Notes under the pieces: generated by a model
Database searches by the model: none
What the model was told of the DNA's origin: nothing
The model's input: only the letters and a program-made list of their open reading frames with translations
Shown here: piece after piece, positions 53,354-62,015 of the stretch
How the letters are laid out: each line of letters starts with the position of its first letter
Numbering within the stretch: the first letter of the stretch is position 1
Translations under genes and position numbers: made by a program
DNA from: Ga0077527 sp964531455
GTDB taxonomy: Bacteria; Pseudomonadota; Gammaproteobacteria; Burkholderiales; SG8-41
NCBI GenBank assembly: GCA_964531455.1
Contig: CAZHFZ010000001.1
Location: 58,253-122,252 of the forward strand
DNA length: 64,000 nucleotides
Direction of reading: 5' to 3'

Positions 53354-54361
53354 ATGAATAATACGGATCGCATCAGCAGTGCTTTTGCGCGTAGCGGGTA
53401 TTGCTGGCTTGTTTTCAGCGCATTGATGGCGGCATCATGTATGGCCGGGGCAGCTGAACAGGAATATCCGACCCGGCCTGTGCGCTTCATGATCCCGTTG
53501 GCTGCAGGTGGCGGCGGAGACATCACCGTGCGCGCGGTGTCACAAAAACTGAATGCAGCGTGGGGCCAGTCGGTAGTGGTCGACAATCGTCCCGGAGGCA
53601 CCGGCGCCATTGCGCTGGAGACCGTGGCGCGTGCGCAGCCGGACGGTTACACCATCATCATGATCAGCGGGACGCATACCGCGCGCCGCGCCACCCATCG
53701 CGGCCGGTTGCCATATGACCTGATCAAGGATTTCGCGCCAGTGACGCAGATGACACAACAGTCTTATGTGCTGGTGCTGCATCCATCGGTGGCGGCGAAA
53801 TCAATTCCGGAACTGATTGCTCTCGCGAAACTAAAACCCGGCGGCCTGACTTACGGCTCGGCGGGTCAGGGCAGCCTGCAGCATTTGTCGGGGGCACTCC
53901 TGGCAACGCTGACCGGAACAAATCTGCTGCACGTGGCTTACAAGGGTGGCGGGCCGGCGCTGGCTGACGTGCTGGGCGGACAGATCAGCATGGTGTTCGC
54001 AACGCCGCTCGAATCAGTACCGCATATCAAGCCCGGACGCCTGCGTCCGCTGGCAGTGACCAGTCCGCAGCGTTCGCCGGCGATGCCCGATCTGCCGTCG
54101 ATCGCTGAAACCGGCATTGCCGGATACGAGGTGACCAACTGGTATGGCGTGCTGGCACCGGTTGCAATTCGCAAGCCGGTTCTTGAAAAGCTGAATCGCA
54201 GTATTGTTGCCGCATTGCGTACGCCGGAACTGACCGAGCGTTTTCAGAGAGATGGCGTCGAGCCCATCGGATCGACGCCGCAACAATTCCAGAAACATAT
54301 TCTCGACGAGATTGCCAAATGGGAGCGCGTGGTCGCTGCAGCCGGCATCAAGGCGGATTGA
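53354..54361 (+). CDS. Bug/TctC-family periplasmic solute-binding protein
   Basis: The 335-residue precursor has a signal peptide (about 1-35, ending AGAAEQ), then the family start YPTRPVRFMIPLAAGGGGD and VVVDNRPGGTGAIALETVARA with PDGYTI. Such proteins bind organic acids for tripartite tricarboxylate transporters. No TctA or TctB membrane subunit is present nearby, so it is an orphan receptor, as is common in Burkholderiales. Its place suggests it binds the acid used by the upstream operon or by the dehydrogenase that follows. Confidence 0.93.
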   Translation: MNNTDRISSAFARSGYCWLVFSALMAASCMAGAAEQEYPTRPVRFMIPLAAGGGGDITVRAVSQKLNAAWGQSVVVDNRPGGTGAIALETVARAQPDGYTIIMISGTHTARRATHRGRLPYDLIKDFAPVTQMTQQSYVLVLHPSVAAKSIPELIALAKLKPGGLTYGSAGQGSLQHLSGALLATLTGTNLLHVAYKGGGPALADVLGGQISMVFATPLESVPHIKPGRLRPLAVTSPQRSPAMPDLPSIAETGIAGYEVTNWYGVLAPVAIRKPVLEKLNRSIVAALRTPELTERFQRDGVEPIGSTPQQFQKHILDEIAKWERVVAAAGIKAD

Positions 54362-54413
54362 CGTTTTTTTGACAGCAGTTCAACTGAGGCAACGGAAGAA
54401 GAAAGGGCGGAAC

Positions 54414-55334
54414 ATGCGAGTGGGATTCATAGGGCTGGGCACGATGGGCGCTTCGATCGCATTGAATGCGATGAAAGGCGGCTTTGCACTGACTGTGCAC
54501 GACGTGCGCAAGGAGGCGGCGGCGCCGCATATCAAGGGTGGTGCAAGCTGGGCTGAAAGCGTCGAGGACGCCGGTCTTGATGCTGACGTTGTGCTGACTT
54601 CACTGCCGGGGCCGAAAGAAGTGAAGGCGGTCGCCGAAGGCCTGATCAAAACCATGCGTCCGGGCACGGTGTGGTTTGACCTTTCAACCAACTCGCCGAC
54701 TGTGGTGCGCGAACTTTATGCGCGTTTCGCCGAAAAGAAGGTATCGGTGCTTGATGCACCGGTCAGCGGCGGCCCCAGCGGCGCCAAGTCCGGCAAGATG
54801 GCCCTGTGGGTCGGTGGCGACCAAGGTGAGTTCGAGCGTTGCCGCAAGGTGCTTGATGCGGTCGGGGACCAGGTTATTTATATCGGTGCAATCGGCGCCG
54901 GGTCGGTTGCCAAGCTGGTGCACAACTGTGCCGGTTACGCAATGCAGCTCGCGCTGGCGGAGCTGTTTACGATGGGCGTCAAAGCGGGCGTCGAGCCTCT
55001 GCCGCTGTGGGCCGCCATCCGCCAGGGTGCTCTGGGTCGCAAGCGTTCGTTTGACCGCATGGGCGACCAGTTCCTTCAGGGAAACTTTGATCCGCCTGCA
55101 TTTGCCCTTGCACTGGCACACAAGGACGTTACTCTGGCCACCGAACTTGCACGCGAGATTGGCGTGCCGATGCGTTTGGCAAATATGACGTATGCCGAGA
55201 TGACCGATGCACTGAACCGCGGCTGGGAAAAGCGTGACTCACGGTCGTTCCTGATCCTGCAGCAGGAGCGCGCCGGCTTGAACATCAAGGTTCCGGTCGA
55301 GGAGATTGAGGCCGTGCTGAAACGCGACGGCTGA
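54414..55334 (+). CDS. Beta-hydroxyacid dehydrogenase (3-hydroxyisobutyrate dehydrogenase family)
   Basis: This 306-residue protein has the NAD motif GFIGLGTMGASIA, Asp30 after the second strand favouring NAD, the substrate loop DAPVSGGPSGAKSG and the catalytic Lys167 in GSVAKLVHNCAGYA. It should interconvert a 3-hydroxy acid and its semialdehyde or keto acid; tartronate semialdehyde, 3-hydroxyisobutyrate and related acids are all possible. The ATG at 54414 is set by the Rossmann motif and a GGGCGGAA site; a longer frame from 54252 overlaps the previous gene. Confidence 0.9.
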   Translation: MRVGFIGLGTMGASIALNAMKGGFALTVHDVRKEAAAPHIKGGASWAESVEDAGLDADVVLTSLPGPKEVKAVAEGLIKTMRPGTVWFDLSTNSPTVVRELYARFAEKKVSVLDAPVSGGPSGAKSGKMALWVGGDQGEFERCRKVLDAVGDQVIYIGAIGAGSVAKLVHNCAGYAMQLALAELFTMGVKAGVEPLPLWAAIRQGALGRKRSFDRMGDQFLQGNFDPPAFALALAHKDVTLATELAREIGVPMRLANMTYAEMTDALNRGWEKRDSRSFLILQQERAGLNIKVPVEEIEAVLKRDG

Positions 55335-55433
55335 TTGGTATCGGGCCGGATGTGCATTCGCGCAGCCCGGCTTCAGGCGCTTTTGCCGGCCGCAACCGGG
55401 ACTGGGCATTAGACGGAATTCCATCCGATCGCC

Positions 55434-55439
55434 TATACT
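55434..55439 (+). promoter_or_regulatory. -10 box before the small secreted protein gene
   Basis: TATACT is a good -10 box. The best -35, TTAGAC (55409-55414), is 19 bp away. The rest of the 158-bp gap holds GC-rich short inverted repeats without T runs. Confidence 0.35.
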
Positions 55440-55492
55440 TCCACGCGGCGCTCCGCCGGCCGCATTCCGGGGATTTACGGCGCGATTTTTAA

Positions 55493-55885
55493 ATGAAGAA
55501 TCCGATCACCATGAAAAACAGCCACGTACTGATTGCCCTGTTGCTGTTCGCAACACCTGCTTTCGCACTCAATATGGGCGCATTCAGGGATGCTCCCATC
55601 ACCAGGCTGTCCCAGGAAGAATTGAAAGCATTCAGTGCGACCATTCTGAAAACCCTGGATACCACCCCTGACGGCGTCACTGTTGAATGGAATGCGCCGA
55701 AAACGACGTTTAGCAGCAAGATTACGCCTGGCCGCAGCGTCACCGACGCCAAACGCACATGTCGAGACGCCACGATCGAATCCGAGGCGAAAGACCGTTT
55801 CCAGCGCGGCACATATTTGTTCTGCAAGACTGCCAAGGGCCCGTGGCAGTTGCGTTCAAACGGGACGAAGCCGGACAAGAAATAA
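55493..55885 (+). CDS. Small secreted protein, surface-antigen-like
   Basis: The 130-residue precursor has a signal peptide (cleavage near ATPAFA-L). The mature part has the pattern of a short surface-antigen family: a helix LSQEELKAFSATILKTLD, then VTVEWNAPKTTFSSKITPG, a conserved CRDAT and a final YLFCKTAKGPWQL. Two Cys could form a disulfide. The ATG at 55511 is an alternative start. Function is unknown. Confidence 0.7.
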   Translation: MKNPITMKNSHVLIALLLFATPAFALNMGAFRDAPITRLSQEELKAFSATILKTLDTTPDGVTVEWNAPKTTFSSKITPGRSVTDAKRTCRDATIESEAKDRFQRGTYLFCKTAKGPWQLRSNGTKPDKK

Positions 55886-55933
55886 ACGATGTCGCGGTGC
55901 GTCGACTTCCCATAACACCATGAAAGGCTGCAC

Positions 55934-56788
55934 ATGTATTTGAGAGCACTGATCTGCCTGGCATTCGCCGGATTGTTTGCGACATCCGCCTGGGCCCAAT
56001 CCGTGACGCTGGACAAAATCCGCAAGACGGGCGTCATCAACATGGGTTATGTCGAGGGCAGTGCTCCGTTTTCCTCCAGGGACGCCAGCGGTCAGCCGCA
56101 GGGGTATTCGGTCGCGTTGTGCAACGAGATAGCCGCAGGCATCCGTACCCAGTTAAAACTCCCGCAACTGGAAACGCGGTGGGTCGCACTGACGATACAG
56201 GATCGTCTCAATGCAGTACGCAGCGGGCGCGTCGATATTGAATGCAGCACGACCACGTGGACGCTGTCGCGTTCCGCGGAAGTGGATTTCAGCCTTGTCA
56301 CTTTTGTCGACGGTGGCAGCATCATGACGCCTGTCAGTTCCGAACTCCGTCGCCTCGCTGATTTTGACGGGAAACGCATTGCGGTCATCGAGGGCACGAC
56401 TACCGAGAAAGTGTTGCGGCAGGCGGTCGGACAGCGTGGCATCAAGGTTGCCATTGAACTGGTCAATAACCGGGATGCCGGTCTGAAGCTGCTGGAACAG
56501 CGCAAGGTTGACGGCTTTGCCTCAGACCGCATCGTACTGATCGGCATGGCGCTGGGCGGCAAGACGCAGGGCGTGTACAAATTGCTCGATGAAGATTTTT
56601 CGGTTGAGCCCTATGCATTTGCGTTGCCGCGCGGCGATGCTGATTTCAGGCTCGCCGTGAACAGGGTGCTGGCCAACCTGTACCGTAGCGGCGGCATCGA
56701 CAAGATCTATGCGCAGTGGCTTGGCACTCTCGGACCGCCCAGCCTGCTGCTTTCCGCCGCCTATTTTGTCCAGGCCCTCTCGGAATAA
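55934..56788 (+). CDS. Amino-acid-type ABC transporter periplasmic binding protein (SBP family 3)
   Basis: The 284-residue precursor has a signal peptide ending SAWAQ, then LDKIRKTGVINMGYVEGSAP, QGYSVALCNEIAAGI, RLNAVRSGRVDIECSTTT and FDGKRIAVIEGTTTE, the usual marks of polar amino-acid binding proteins. No permease or ATPase gene is next to it, so it is an orphan receptor. It lies 48 bp after the small secreted protein gene. Confidence 0.9.
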   Translation: MYLRALICLAFAGLFATSAWAQSVTLDKIRKTGVINMGYVEGSAPFSSRDASGQPQGYSVALCNEIAAGIRTQLKLPQLETRWVALTIQDRLNAVRSGRVDIECSTTTWTLSRSAEVDFSLVTFVDGGSIMTPVSSELRRLADFDGKRIAVIEGTTTEKVLRQAVGQRGIKVAIELVNNRDAGLKLLEQRKVDGFASDRIVLIGMALGGKTQGVYKLLDEDFSVEPYAFALPRGDADFRLAVNRVLANLYRSGGIDKIYAQWLGTLGPPSLLLSAAYFVQALSE

Positions 56789-56789
56789 T

Positions 56790-57299
56790 ATGAATATCCC
56801 AACCGGCCCGTATCGAGGGCGGCTGATGCAACGGGTTGGTGGATTGCTTTTTGCGATTGCCGTTGCTCCAGCGGGTGCGCAATACATCCAGATCCCGGAT
56901 TTCAGGAATGCGCCTCCTGCACCGGCAGCAGCATCGCGGCCCGCCGAATCCTGCAGCAACTGCGGTGTGATCCGCTCAATCCGTGAAATCCAGAGCCAGC
57001 GGTCAACGGCTGTGCCCCAGGTATTCCAGAACTCGCAGATGTCCACCGGGCCGGATTCAACGGTTCGTGTCGGCGCAGTCGTGGCTTTGCCGCTCGGCGA
57101 CAGCAGCGCTGATCAGTCGTTTGTGGGGGGGGTTGGCACGCCGGAGATGCGTGCCCGGTTCTCGGATTCCAGTTATGAAATCACGGTATTACTCGATAAC
57201 GGGGCTTACTCCGTGGTGCAGCGACGTGACGGTGGTCGCTACCGGGTTGGCGACCGTGTGCGGATGCGCGGAATCGAGCTGGAGTTGCTCAATCCCTGA
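56790..57299 (+). CDS. Exported protein with CSNCG motif, SlyB-like ends without glycine zipper
   Basis: The ATG at 56790, 1 bp after the previous stop, gives 169 residues with a signal peptide ending PAGAQ; the ATG at 56826 is another possible start. CSNCGVIRSIREIQ and the end RYRVGDRVRMRGIELELL resemble the start and end of SlyB or 17-kDa antigen-type outer-membrane proteins, but the glycine-zipper membrane segment normally between them is absent. A stretch YEITVLLDNGAYSVVQRRDG forms the C-terminal beta part. Confidence 0.65.
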   Translation: MNIPTGPYRGRLMQRVGGLLFAIAVAPAGAQYIQIPDFRNAPPAPAAASRPAESCSNCGVIRSIREIQSQRSTAVPQVFQNSQMSTGPDSTVRVGAVVALPLGDSSADQSFVGGVGTPEMRARFSDSSYEITVLLDNGAYSVVQRRDGGRYRVGDRVRMRGIELELLNP

Positions 57300-57378
57300 G
57301 GCCTGCTTGCGGCGTTAAACCCGCCTCGCTAAGATGGCGAAAATCCGCACCTGCAGGTGCGCGGAGAGGAGCCAGGAC

Positions 57379-57608
57379 ATGTTCGCAATCGTCAGCAAAT
57401 CCGATGGTTTTCCGGTCAGTCGCAGCATTGGCGAAGACAAGCCCGCCCTGATCGTTACATGGACGTCGGACGCCAGGGCCCAGGCGTTTATTGCTGCCAA
57501 GGGTATCGATGCTGATTATCGGGTTGTGGCGCTGACCGAGGCCACGCTGAACAGCATGGCTGAGGCGCTTGGCTGTTCTGCTGACGCCATCGATTTCGAT
57601 TCCTATCC
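57379..57608 (+). CDS. Protein of unknown function, cut by the assembly gap
   Basis: An ATG with a good ribosome-binding site (GGAGAGGAGCCAGG) opens a frame that stays open for 76 codons up to the N run. The visible part starts MFAIVSKSDGFPVSRSIG and is soluble with no clear family. The C-terminus is hidden in the gap. Confidence 0.55.
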
Positions 57609-57708
57609 NNNNNNNNNNNNNNNNNNNNNNNNNNNNNNNNNNNNNNNNNNNNNNNNNNNNNNNNNNNNNNNNNNNNNNNNNNNNNNNNNNNNNNNNNNNN
57701 NNNNNNNN
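57609..57708. other. Assembly gap of 100 N
   Basis: Exactly 100 N stand here, the usual placeholder for a scaffold join of unknown length. The end of one gene and possibly more is missing. Confidence 0.98.
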
Positions 57709-57724
57709 AGCCGGGAGCCACAGG

Positions 57725-58111
57725 ATGGAAGCACTGAAAGTCGGCATGAAGCACGTTTCCGAACGCGAAGTGACCGAGGCGATGACCACCAAGCGTGGTG
57801 ATTATCGGGTTTTTTCAACGCCGTCCATGGTGCAGTTTTGCGAGGCCTCTGCGGGGGAGTTGATCGCCCCCCATCTGCAGCCCGGGCAGGGGCAGGTCGG
57901 TATCGTGGTAACCATTCGCCACATGGGGCCTACGCCGATGGGCAAGCGCGTACGTGCCGAGGTCGAGCTGACAGGAATCGACCGACGCCGGCTGAGTTTC
58001 AAAATCAAGGTGTTCGACGACATCGAACAGGTTGGCGAAGCCGAGCATGACCGCTTTATTGTCGATCTCGACAAGTATCAGGCCAAGCTGAAGAAGAAAA
58101 TTGAGGGCTGA
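57725..58111 (+). CDS. FlK-type acyl-CoA thioesterase (hotdog fold)
   Basis: This 128-residue protein resembles fluoroacetyl-CoA thioesterase FlK. The catalytic triad fits by position: Thr32 (FSTPSMVQF), Glu40 (CEAS) and His66 (IRHMGPTPMG), spaced 8 and 26 residues apart exactly as Thr42-Glu50-His76 in FlK. Most such homologues act on other short acyl-CoAs, so the true substrate is open. The ATG at 57725 follows the gap by 16 bp and has a GGGAG site. Confidence 0.85.
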   Translation: MEALKVGMKHVSEREVTEAMTTKRGDYRVFSTPSMVQFCEASAGELIAPHLQPGQGQVGIVVTIRHMGPTPMGKRVRAEVELTGIDRRRLSFKIKVFDDIEQVGEAEHDRFIVDLDKYQAKLKKKIEG

Positions 58112-58141
58112 CAGTCTGCCATCAGATCAAAGGGAGTCATC

Positions 58142-58492
58142 ATGGCGTGGATAGTCACAAAATATTTCCTGACGGCCGCAGTGGTCGTTCTGGTTTCGGA
58201 ACTGGCAAAGCGCAGCGACAAGCTCGGGGGGTTGATTGCTGCGTTGCCGATGGTGACGGTGCTGACACTGATCTGGCTTTATGTTGAAAAGCAGTCGCCG
58301 GAAAAAATTGCCAACCATGCCTGGTATACCTTTTGGTATGTCATTCCGACACTCCCGATGTTTCTGGTATTTCCGGTGTTGCTGCCGCGCATCGGATTCT
58401 GGCCGGCGTTGCTGGCCTGCGTACTGATGACCGTGGTTTGTTTCGCGTTGTTTGCGCTGGTGATGCGACGATTTGGCGTTGAGTTGCTTTAA
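58142..58492 (+). CDS. DUF3147 family membrane protein
   Basis: This 116-residue protein has about four membrane helices (WIVTKYFLTAAVVVLVSE, GGLIAALPMVTVLTLIWLY and two more). The pattern with KRSDKLGGLIAALP and a His-rich loop matches the small DUF3147 family of unknown function. It lies 30 bp after the thioesterase and 17 bp before the next gene. Confidence 0.8.
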   Translation: MAWIVTKYFLTAAVVVLVSELAKRSDKLGGLIAALPMVTVLTLIWLYVEKQSPEKIANHAWYTFWYVIPTLPMFLVFPVLLPRIGFWPALLACVLMTVVCFALFALVMRRFGVELL

Positions 58493-58509
58493 AAAGCAGG
58501 GGGATTTTG

Positions 58510-59181
58510 TTGGAACAGGATATCAAGCTGGTGGTTTGTGACATGGCAGGTACTACGGTGCGCGATGCCGGTCAGGTACCCCGGGCGTTTACTTCAGCAC
58601 TGGCGGCGCATGGTATTGCAGTGACTCCACAGGCCATCAACAGCCTGCGCGGTGCCTCCAAACGATTGGCGATTCTCAGTCTGATACCCGATGGGGAGGA
58701 CCGTGAACGGCGTTCCGGGCAGGTTTATGCCACCTTTGTCCAGCATCTGGCCCAAGCCTTTGACGGTACGGTTGAGCCGATTCCCGGCGCATTGGAGACG
58801 ATAGCGGCGCTGCGTGCCCGCGGCGTTCAAGTGGCGTTGAACACCGGGTTTGATCGCGAGACGACCAATCTGCTGCTTGATGCGCTTCACTGGCGCGATG
58901 GCGTGGTTGATGCCGTGGTTTGCGGCGATGAAGTGACTGCCGGACGTCCGGCACCATACATGATTTTCCATTGCATGGAAGCCACCGGCGTCACCGATGT
59001 GCGCAATGTTGCGAATGCCGGTGATACGGTGCTCGATCTGCAGGCTGGTTACAACGCCGGCGTTGCACTCAACATCGGTGTTCTCTCGGGTGCGCACGGG
59101 CGCGACCAGATGCAGGAACAGCCGCATACGCATTTGCTGAACAGCGTGGCGGAATTGCCGCAAATACTTTTGCGTCACTGA
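58510..59181 (+). CDS. Phosphonatase-like HAD hydrolase
   Basis: The nucleophile motif is VVCDMAGTT with Asp11; the second Asp of ordinary HAD phosphatases is Ala, as in phosphonoacetaldehyde hydrolases. RGASKRLAIL, TGFDRETTN and VANAGDTVLDLQAGYNAG complete the HAD motifs. Translation probably starts at the TTG at 58510 (223 residues), which has GGGGGA 5 bp upstream; the TTG at 58507 is next to it. No phosphonate uptake or PhnW gene is nearby, so the substrate is uncertain. Confidence 0.82.
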   Translation: MEQDIKLVVCDMAGTTVRDAGQVPRAFTSALAAHGIAVTPQAINSLRGASKRLAILSLIPDGEDRERRSGQVYATFVQHLAQAFDGTVEPIPGALETIAALRARGVQVALNTGFDRETTNLLLDALHWRDGVVDAVVCGDEVTAGRPAPYMIFHCMEATGVTDVRNVANAGDTVLDLQAGYNAGVALNIGVLSGAHGRDQMQEQPHTHLLNSVAELPQILLRH

Positions 59182-59277
59182 TCAAGGAAGACCCGCCAAA
59201 TACTGTCACGCCAGATGCCGGTAACTTGGCGGCTGCGCCCCGCATGCTGCAAAACCCCGCAAAGCAGGGGCGGATGC

Positions 59278-60009
59278 TCAGAACTGTTCGTCGTCGCGCA
59301 GATAGCGCCATTGCCCTACGGGCAAATCGCCCAGCATGACTTTGCCGATGCGCACTCGTTTCAGGCCGGTGACGGCCAGCCCGACCAGTTCGCACATGCG
59401 GCGGATCTGGCGCTTTTTGCCCTGACGCAGCACAAAACGCAGCTGATCCTGGTTTTGCCACGACACTTGGGCGGGGCGCAGCACTTCACCGTCCAGTGAC
59501 AGGCCGTGTTGCAGCAAGGCCAGCCCGTCCTTGGCAAGTTTGCCGGTGACCCGGACCAGATATTCTTTTTCGATGCGCGAGTTTTCACCGATCAGCTGTT
59601 TGGCGATGCGGCCGTCCTGGGTCAGGATCAACAGGCCGGTGGAGTCGATGTCGAGGCGGCCGGCTGGCGCGAGCCCGCGCAAATGCTGCGGTCCAAAACG
59701 TAATTTGCTGCGGTCGCCGCTGTAGTGGTTTTCTGCAATCACCAGAACGCTGGCGGGCTTGTAATTGTTTTCGGCTTGCCCGGAAACATAGCCGATGGGT
59801 TTGTGCAGCAGCAGGGTGACGCGTGACTGCTGTTTCTCGCGGGCGGCGGCAGTCAGTGTAATGGTCTGGGTGGGCAGGATGCGGGTGCCCAGTTCGGTTA
59901 TGGGCTCACCGTCGACCAGCACCCAGCCGCGTTCGATATAACTGTCCGCCTCGCGTCGGGAGCACAGGCCTTGCTCCGACATCAGCTTGGACAGGCGAAT
60001 TTTTTCCAT
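59278..60009 (-). CDS. 23S rRNA pseudouridine synthase, RluF/RsuA family
   Basis: The 243-residue protein has an N-terminal S4 RNA-binding domain (IRLSKLMSEQGLCSRREAD) and the catalytic domain with PAGRLDIDSTGLLILT, whose first Asp is the nucleophile. The end KKRQIRRMCELVGLAVTGLKR is typical of the RluF-like branch. The ATG at 60009 is chosen; a GTG at 60039 would add ten residues. It converges with the HAD gene; the 96-bp gap has inverted repeats without a T run. Confidence 0.9.
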   Translation of the reverse strand: MEKIRLSKLMSEQGLCSRREADSYIERGWVLVDGEPITELGTRILPTQTITLTAAAREKQQSRVTLLLHKPIGYVSGQAENNYKPASVLVIAENHYSGDRSKLRFGPQHLRGLAPAGRLDIDSTGLLILTQDGRIAKQLIGENSRIEKEYLVRVTGKLAKDGLALLQHGLSLDGEVLRPAQVSWQNQDQLRFVLRQGKKRQIRRMCELVGLAVTGLKRVRIGKVMLGDLPVGQWRYLRDDEQF

Positions 60010-60111
60010 GAGGGGATCGTTTGGCTGGGGTTGCTGCACCTCGGAAAATGGTGCAGCAAAATGTAAATAACTAAGTATTTGTTTTTACTGTATATTTATT
60101 CATATTGCGCA

Positions 60112-61389
60112 TCAAAACGCAGCAAAGATCTTTGCTGCAGCCTTGATGGTGCGGTCGATTTCAGCGGGGCCGTGTGCGGCGGATACAAAACCGGCTTCAT
60201 AAGCCGACGGCGCCAGATAGACGCCCTCGGCCAGCATGGCGTGGAAAAACCGGTTGAATGCTTCCTTGTCGCACTGCATGACCTCGGCATAACTTGTCGG
60301 TGGTGATTCACGGAAATACAGCCCGAACATGCCACCGACATTGCGTGCCGAAAATGCGATACGGTGGGCTTGGGCCGCTTCCGTCAGACCGCTGCAAAGT
60401 TGGTGGGCGGAGGCAGCCAGTTTGTCGTGGAACCCCGGGGCCTGGATCAGTTTCAAGGTGGCCAGTCCGGCGGCGACCGCCACCGGATTGCCGGAGAGAG
60501 TACCGGCCTGATACACCGGACCTACCGGCGCAATACATTGCATGATGTCGCGGCGACCACCGAAGGCGCCGACAGGCATGCCGCCGCCAATGACTTTGCC
60601 CAGCGTGGTCAGGTCCGGCTTGATCCCGTACAGCGCCTGAGCGCCACCAAGGGCGACGCGGAAACCGGTCATGACTTCATCAAAAATCAGCACGGCGCCA
60701 TATTCGCTGCACAAACGGCGCAGCAATTCGAGGAATCCGGGTTTGGGTGCGACCAGGTTCATGTTGCCGGCCACCGGCTCGACAATTACCGCAGCAATTT
60801 CGCGGCCTTCGCGGGCAAAGGTTTCCTCCAGCGCTGCCTCGCTGTTGTAGTCGAGCACCAGTGTATGCGCGGCGACTTCCGGCGGTACGCCGGCTGAAGA
60901 GGGCTGGCCGAAAGTCAGTGCCCCGGAGCCGGCCTTGACCAGCAACGCATCGGCATGGCCGTGGTAACAGCCTTCAAATTTGATGATTTTGCTGCGCCCG
61001 GTAAATCCGCGGGCCAGACGGATGGCGCTCATCGTCGCCTCGGTGCCAGAACTGACCAGCCGCACCTGTTCCAGCGACGGCACCAGTTGCCGCAACAGGT
61101 CTGCCATCTCGACTTCGACTTCCGTCGGCGCACCGAAGGACAGGCCGCGCTCGGCAGCCTGCTGCAACGCCCGGACCACGTCCGGATGGGCGTGGCCGCA
61201 GATCAGAGGGCCCCAGGAACCGACGTAGTCGATGTAGCTGTTGCCGTCTGCATCCCATACCAGCGGGCCCTTGCCGCGCTGGAAAAACAGCGGGGTACCG
61301 CCCACTGACTTGAATGCACGAACTGGAGAATTGACGCCGCCGGGAATGGCCAGTTGTGCGTGATTGAACAGTTTCTGGTTTTTTTTCAT
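60112..61389 (-). CDS. hemL: Glutamate-1-semialdehyde 2,1-aminomutase
   Basis: HemL makes 5-aminolevulinate from glutamate 1-semialdehyde with pyridoxal phosphate. The 425-residue protein has GGVNSPVRAF, the FDEVMTGFRVA segment and the Schiff-base Lys265 in TTLGKVIGGGMPVGAFGG. Its ATG overlaps the thiE stop by one base, so it is coupled to thiDE. Together with hemE and hemB in this window it shows the C5 haem route. Confidence 0.97.
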   Translation of the reverse strand: MKKNQKLFNHAQLAIPGGVNSPVRAFKSVGGTPLFFQRGKGPLVWDADGNSYIDYVGSWGPLICGHAHPDVVRALQQAAERGLSFGAPTEVEVEMADLLRQLVPSLEQVRLVSSGTEATMSAIRLARGFTGRSKIIKFEGCYHGHADALLVKAGSGALTFGQPSSAGVPPEVAAHTLVLDYNSEAALEETFAREGREIAAVIVEPVAGNMNLVAPKPGFLELLRRLCSEYGAVLIFDEVMTGFRVALGGAQALYGIKPDLTTLGKVIGGGMPVGAFGGRRDIMQCIAPVGPVYQAGTLSGNPVAVAAGLATLKLIQAPGFHDKLAASAHQLCSGLTEAAQAHRIAFSARNVGGMFGLYFRESPPTSYAEVMQCDKEAFNRFFHAMLAEGVYLAPSAYEAGFVSAAHGPAEIDRTIKAAAKIFAAF

Positions 61390-62015
61390 CAGTGCAATTC
61401 GAACAGGGATTGAAGTTCTCGGGCTGCCGCTTCGATGTCCGGCGCGGCAAAAACTGCGGAAATGACCGCCACGGCGTCGATGCCTGCGCTGATCAGCTGA
61501 GGCGCGTTGGCCGGGGTGATGCCGCCAATGCCTATGATGGGCACCGCCAGGCGTTTTTTTGCATCTGCAACCAGATCCAAGGGCGGCCGTACTGCATCCG
61601 GCTTGACGCTGGAAACGAAGAAGCTGCCGAAGGCGACATGATCTGCCCCGGCAGCCACTGCCGCTTCCGCCAGTTCCAGACGGTTGTAGCAGGAGGCACC
61701 GAGCAACTTGCCGGGTCCGAGGCGGGCACGGGCTGCAGCAATATCGCCATCTTCACCACCAAGGTGCAGACCGGCAGCGTCCACTGCCAGCGCGATATCG
61801 AGATGATCATTGATTATCAGCGGTACGTTTCGCGCCGTGCACAGCGATTGCAGGGCCCTTGCCTGAGCCAGACGCAGTTCCGGGGAAGCTGGCTTGTTAC
61901 GGTATTGCAGAACCCGTGCGCCGCCGGCGAGGACTGCACGTACCCGATACAACAGATCGTCCGTATCGGACAGATCCGGTGTGATCGCGTACAACCCTGC
62001 GATCCGTGCGCTCAC
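61389..62015 (-). CDS. thiE: Thiamine-phosphate synthase
   Basis: ThiE joins HMP pyrophosphate and the thiazole phosphate. The 208-residue TIM barrel has VLQYRNKPASPELRL, NDHLDIALAVDAAGLHLGGED and the phosphate-binding GIGGITPANAPQLISAGIDAVAVIS. It starts with GTG, overlapping the thiD stop by 4 nt (GTGA). Confidence 0.95.
   Translation of the reverse strand: MSARIAGLYAITPDLSDTDDLLYRVRAVLAGGARVLQYRNKPASPELRLAQARALQSLCTARNVPLIINDHLDIALAVDAAGLHLGGEDGDIAAARARLGPGKLLGASCYNRLELAEAAVAAGADHVAFGSFFVSSVKPDAVRPPLDLVADAKKRLAVPIIGIGGITPANAPQLISAGIDAVAVISAVFAAPDIEAAARELQSLFELH

Noticed and set aside
52951..53610. 219-codon minus-strand frame over the intergenic region and the start of the TctC gene
   Set aside because: Its first half is antisense to the signal peptide and conserved N-terminus of the TctC protein, and no known motif is seen.
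57725..58111. True fluoroacetyl-CoA resistance gene
   Set aside because: The FlK triad spacing matches, but nothing around it suggests fluoroacetate chemistry; most homologues are general thioesterases.
58510..59181. Phosphonate catabolism locus
   Set aside because: The HAD protein is only phosphonatase-like, and no PhnW, phosphonate transporter or C-P lyase gene is in the window.
59193..59262. Terminator between the HAD gene and rluF
   Set aside because: Inverted repeats (CCGCCAA/TTGGCGG and a CCCC/GGGG pair) are present, but there is no T run on either strand.
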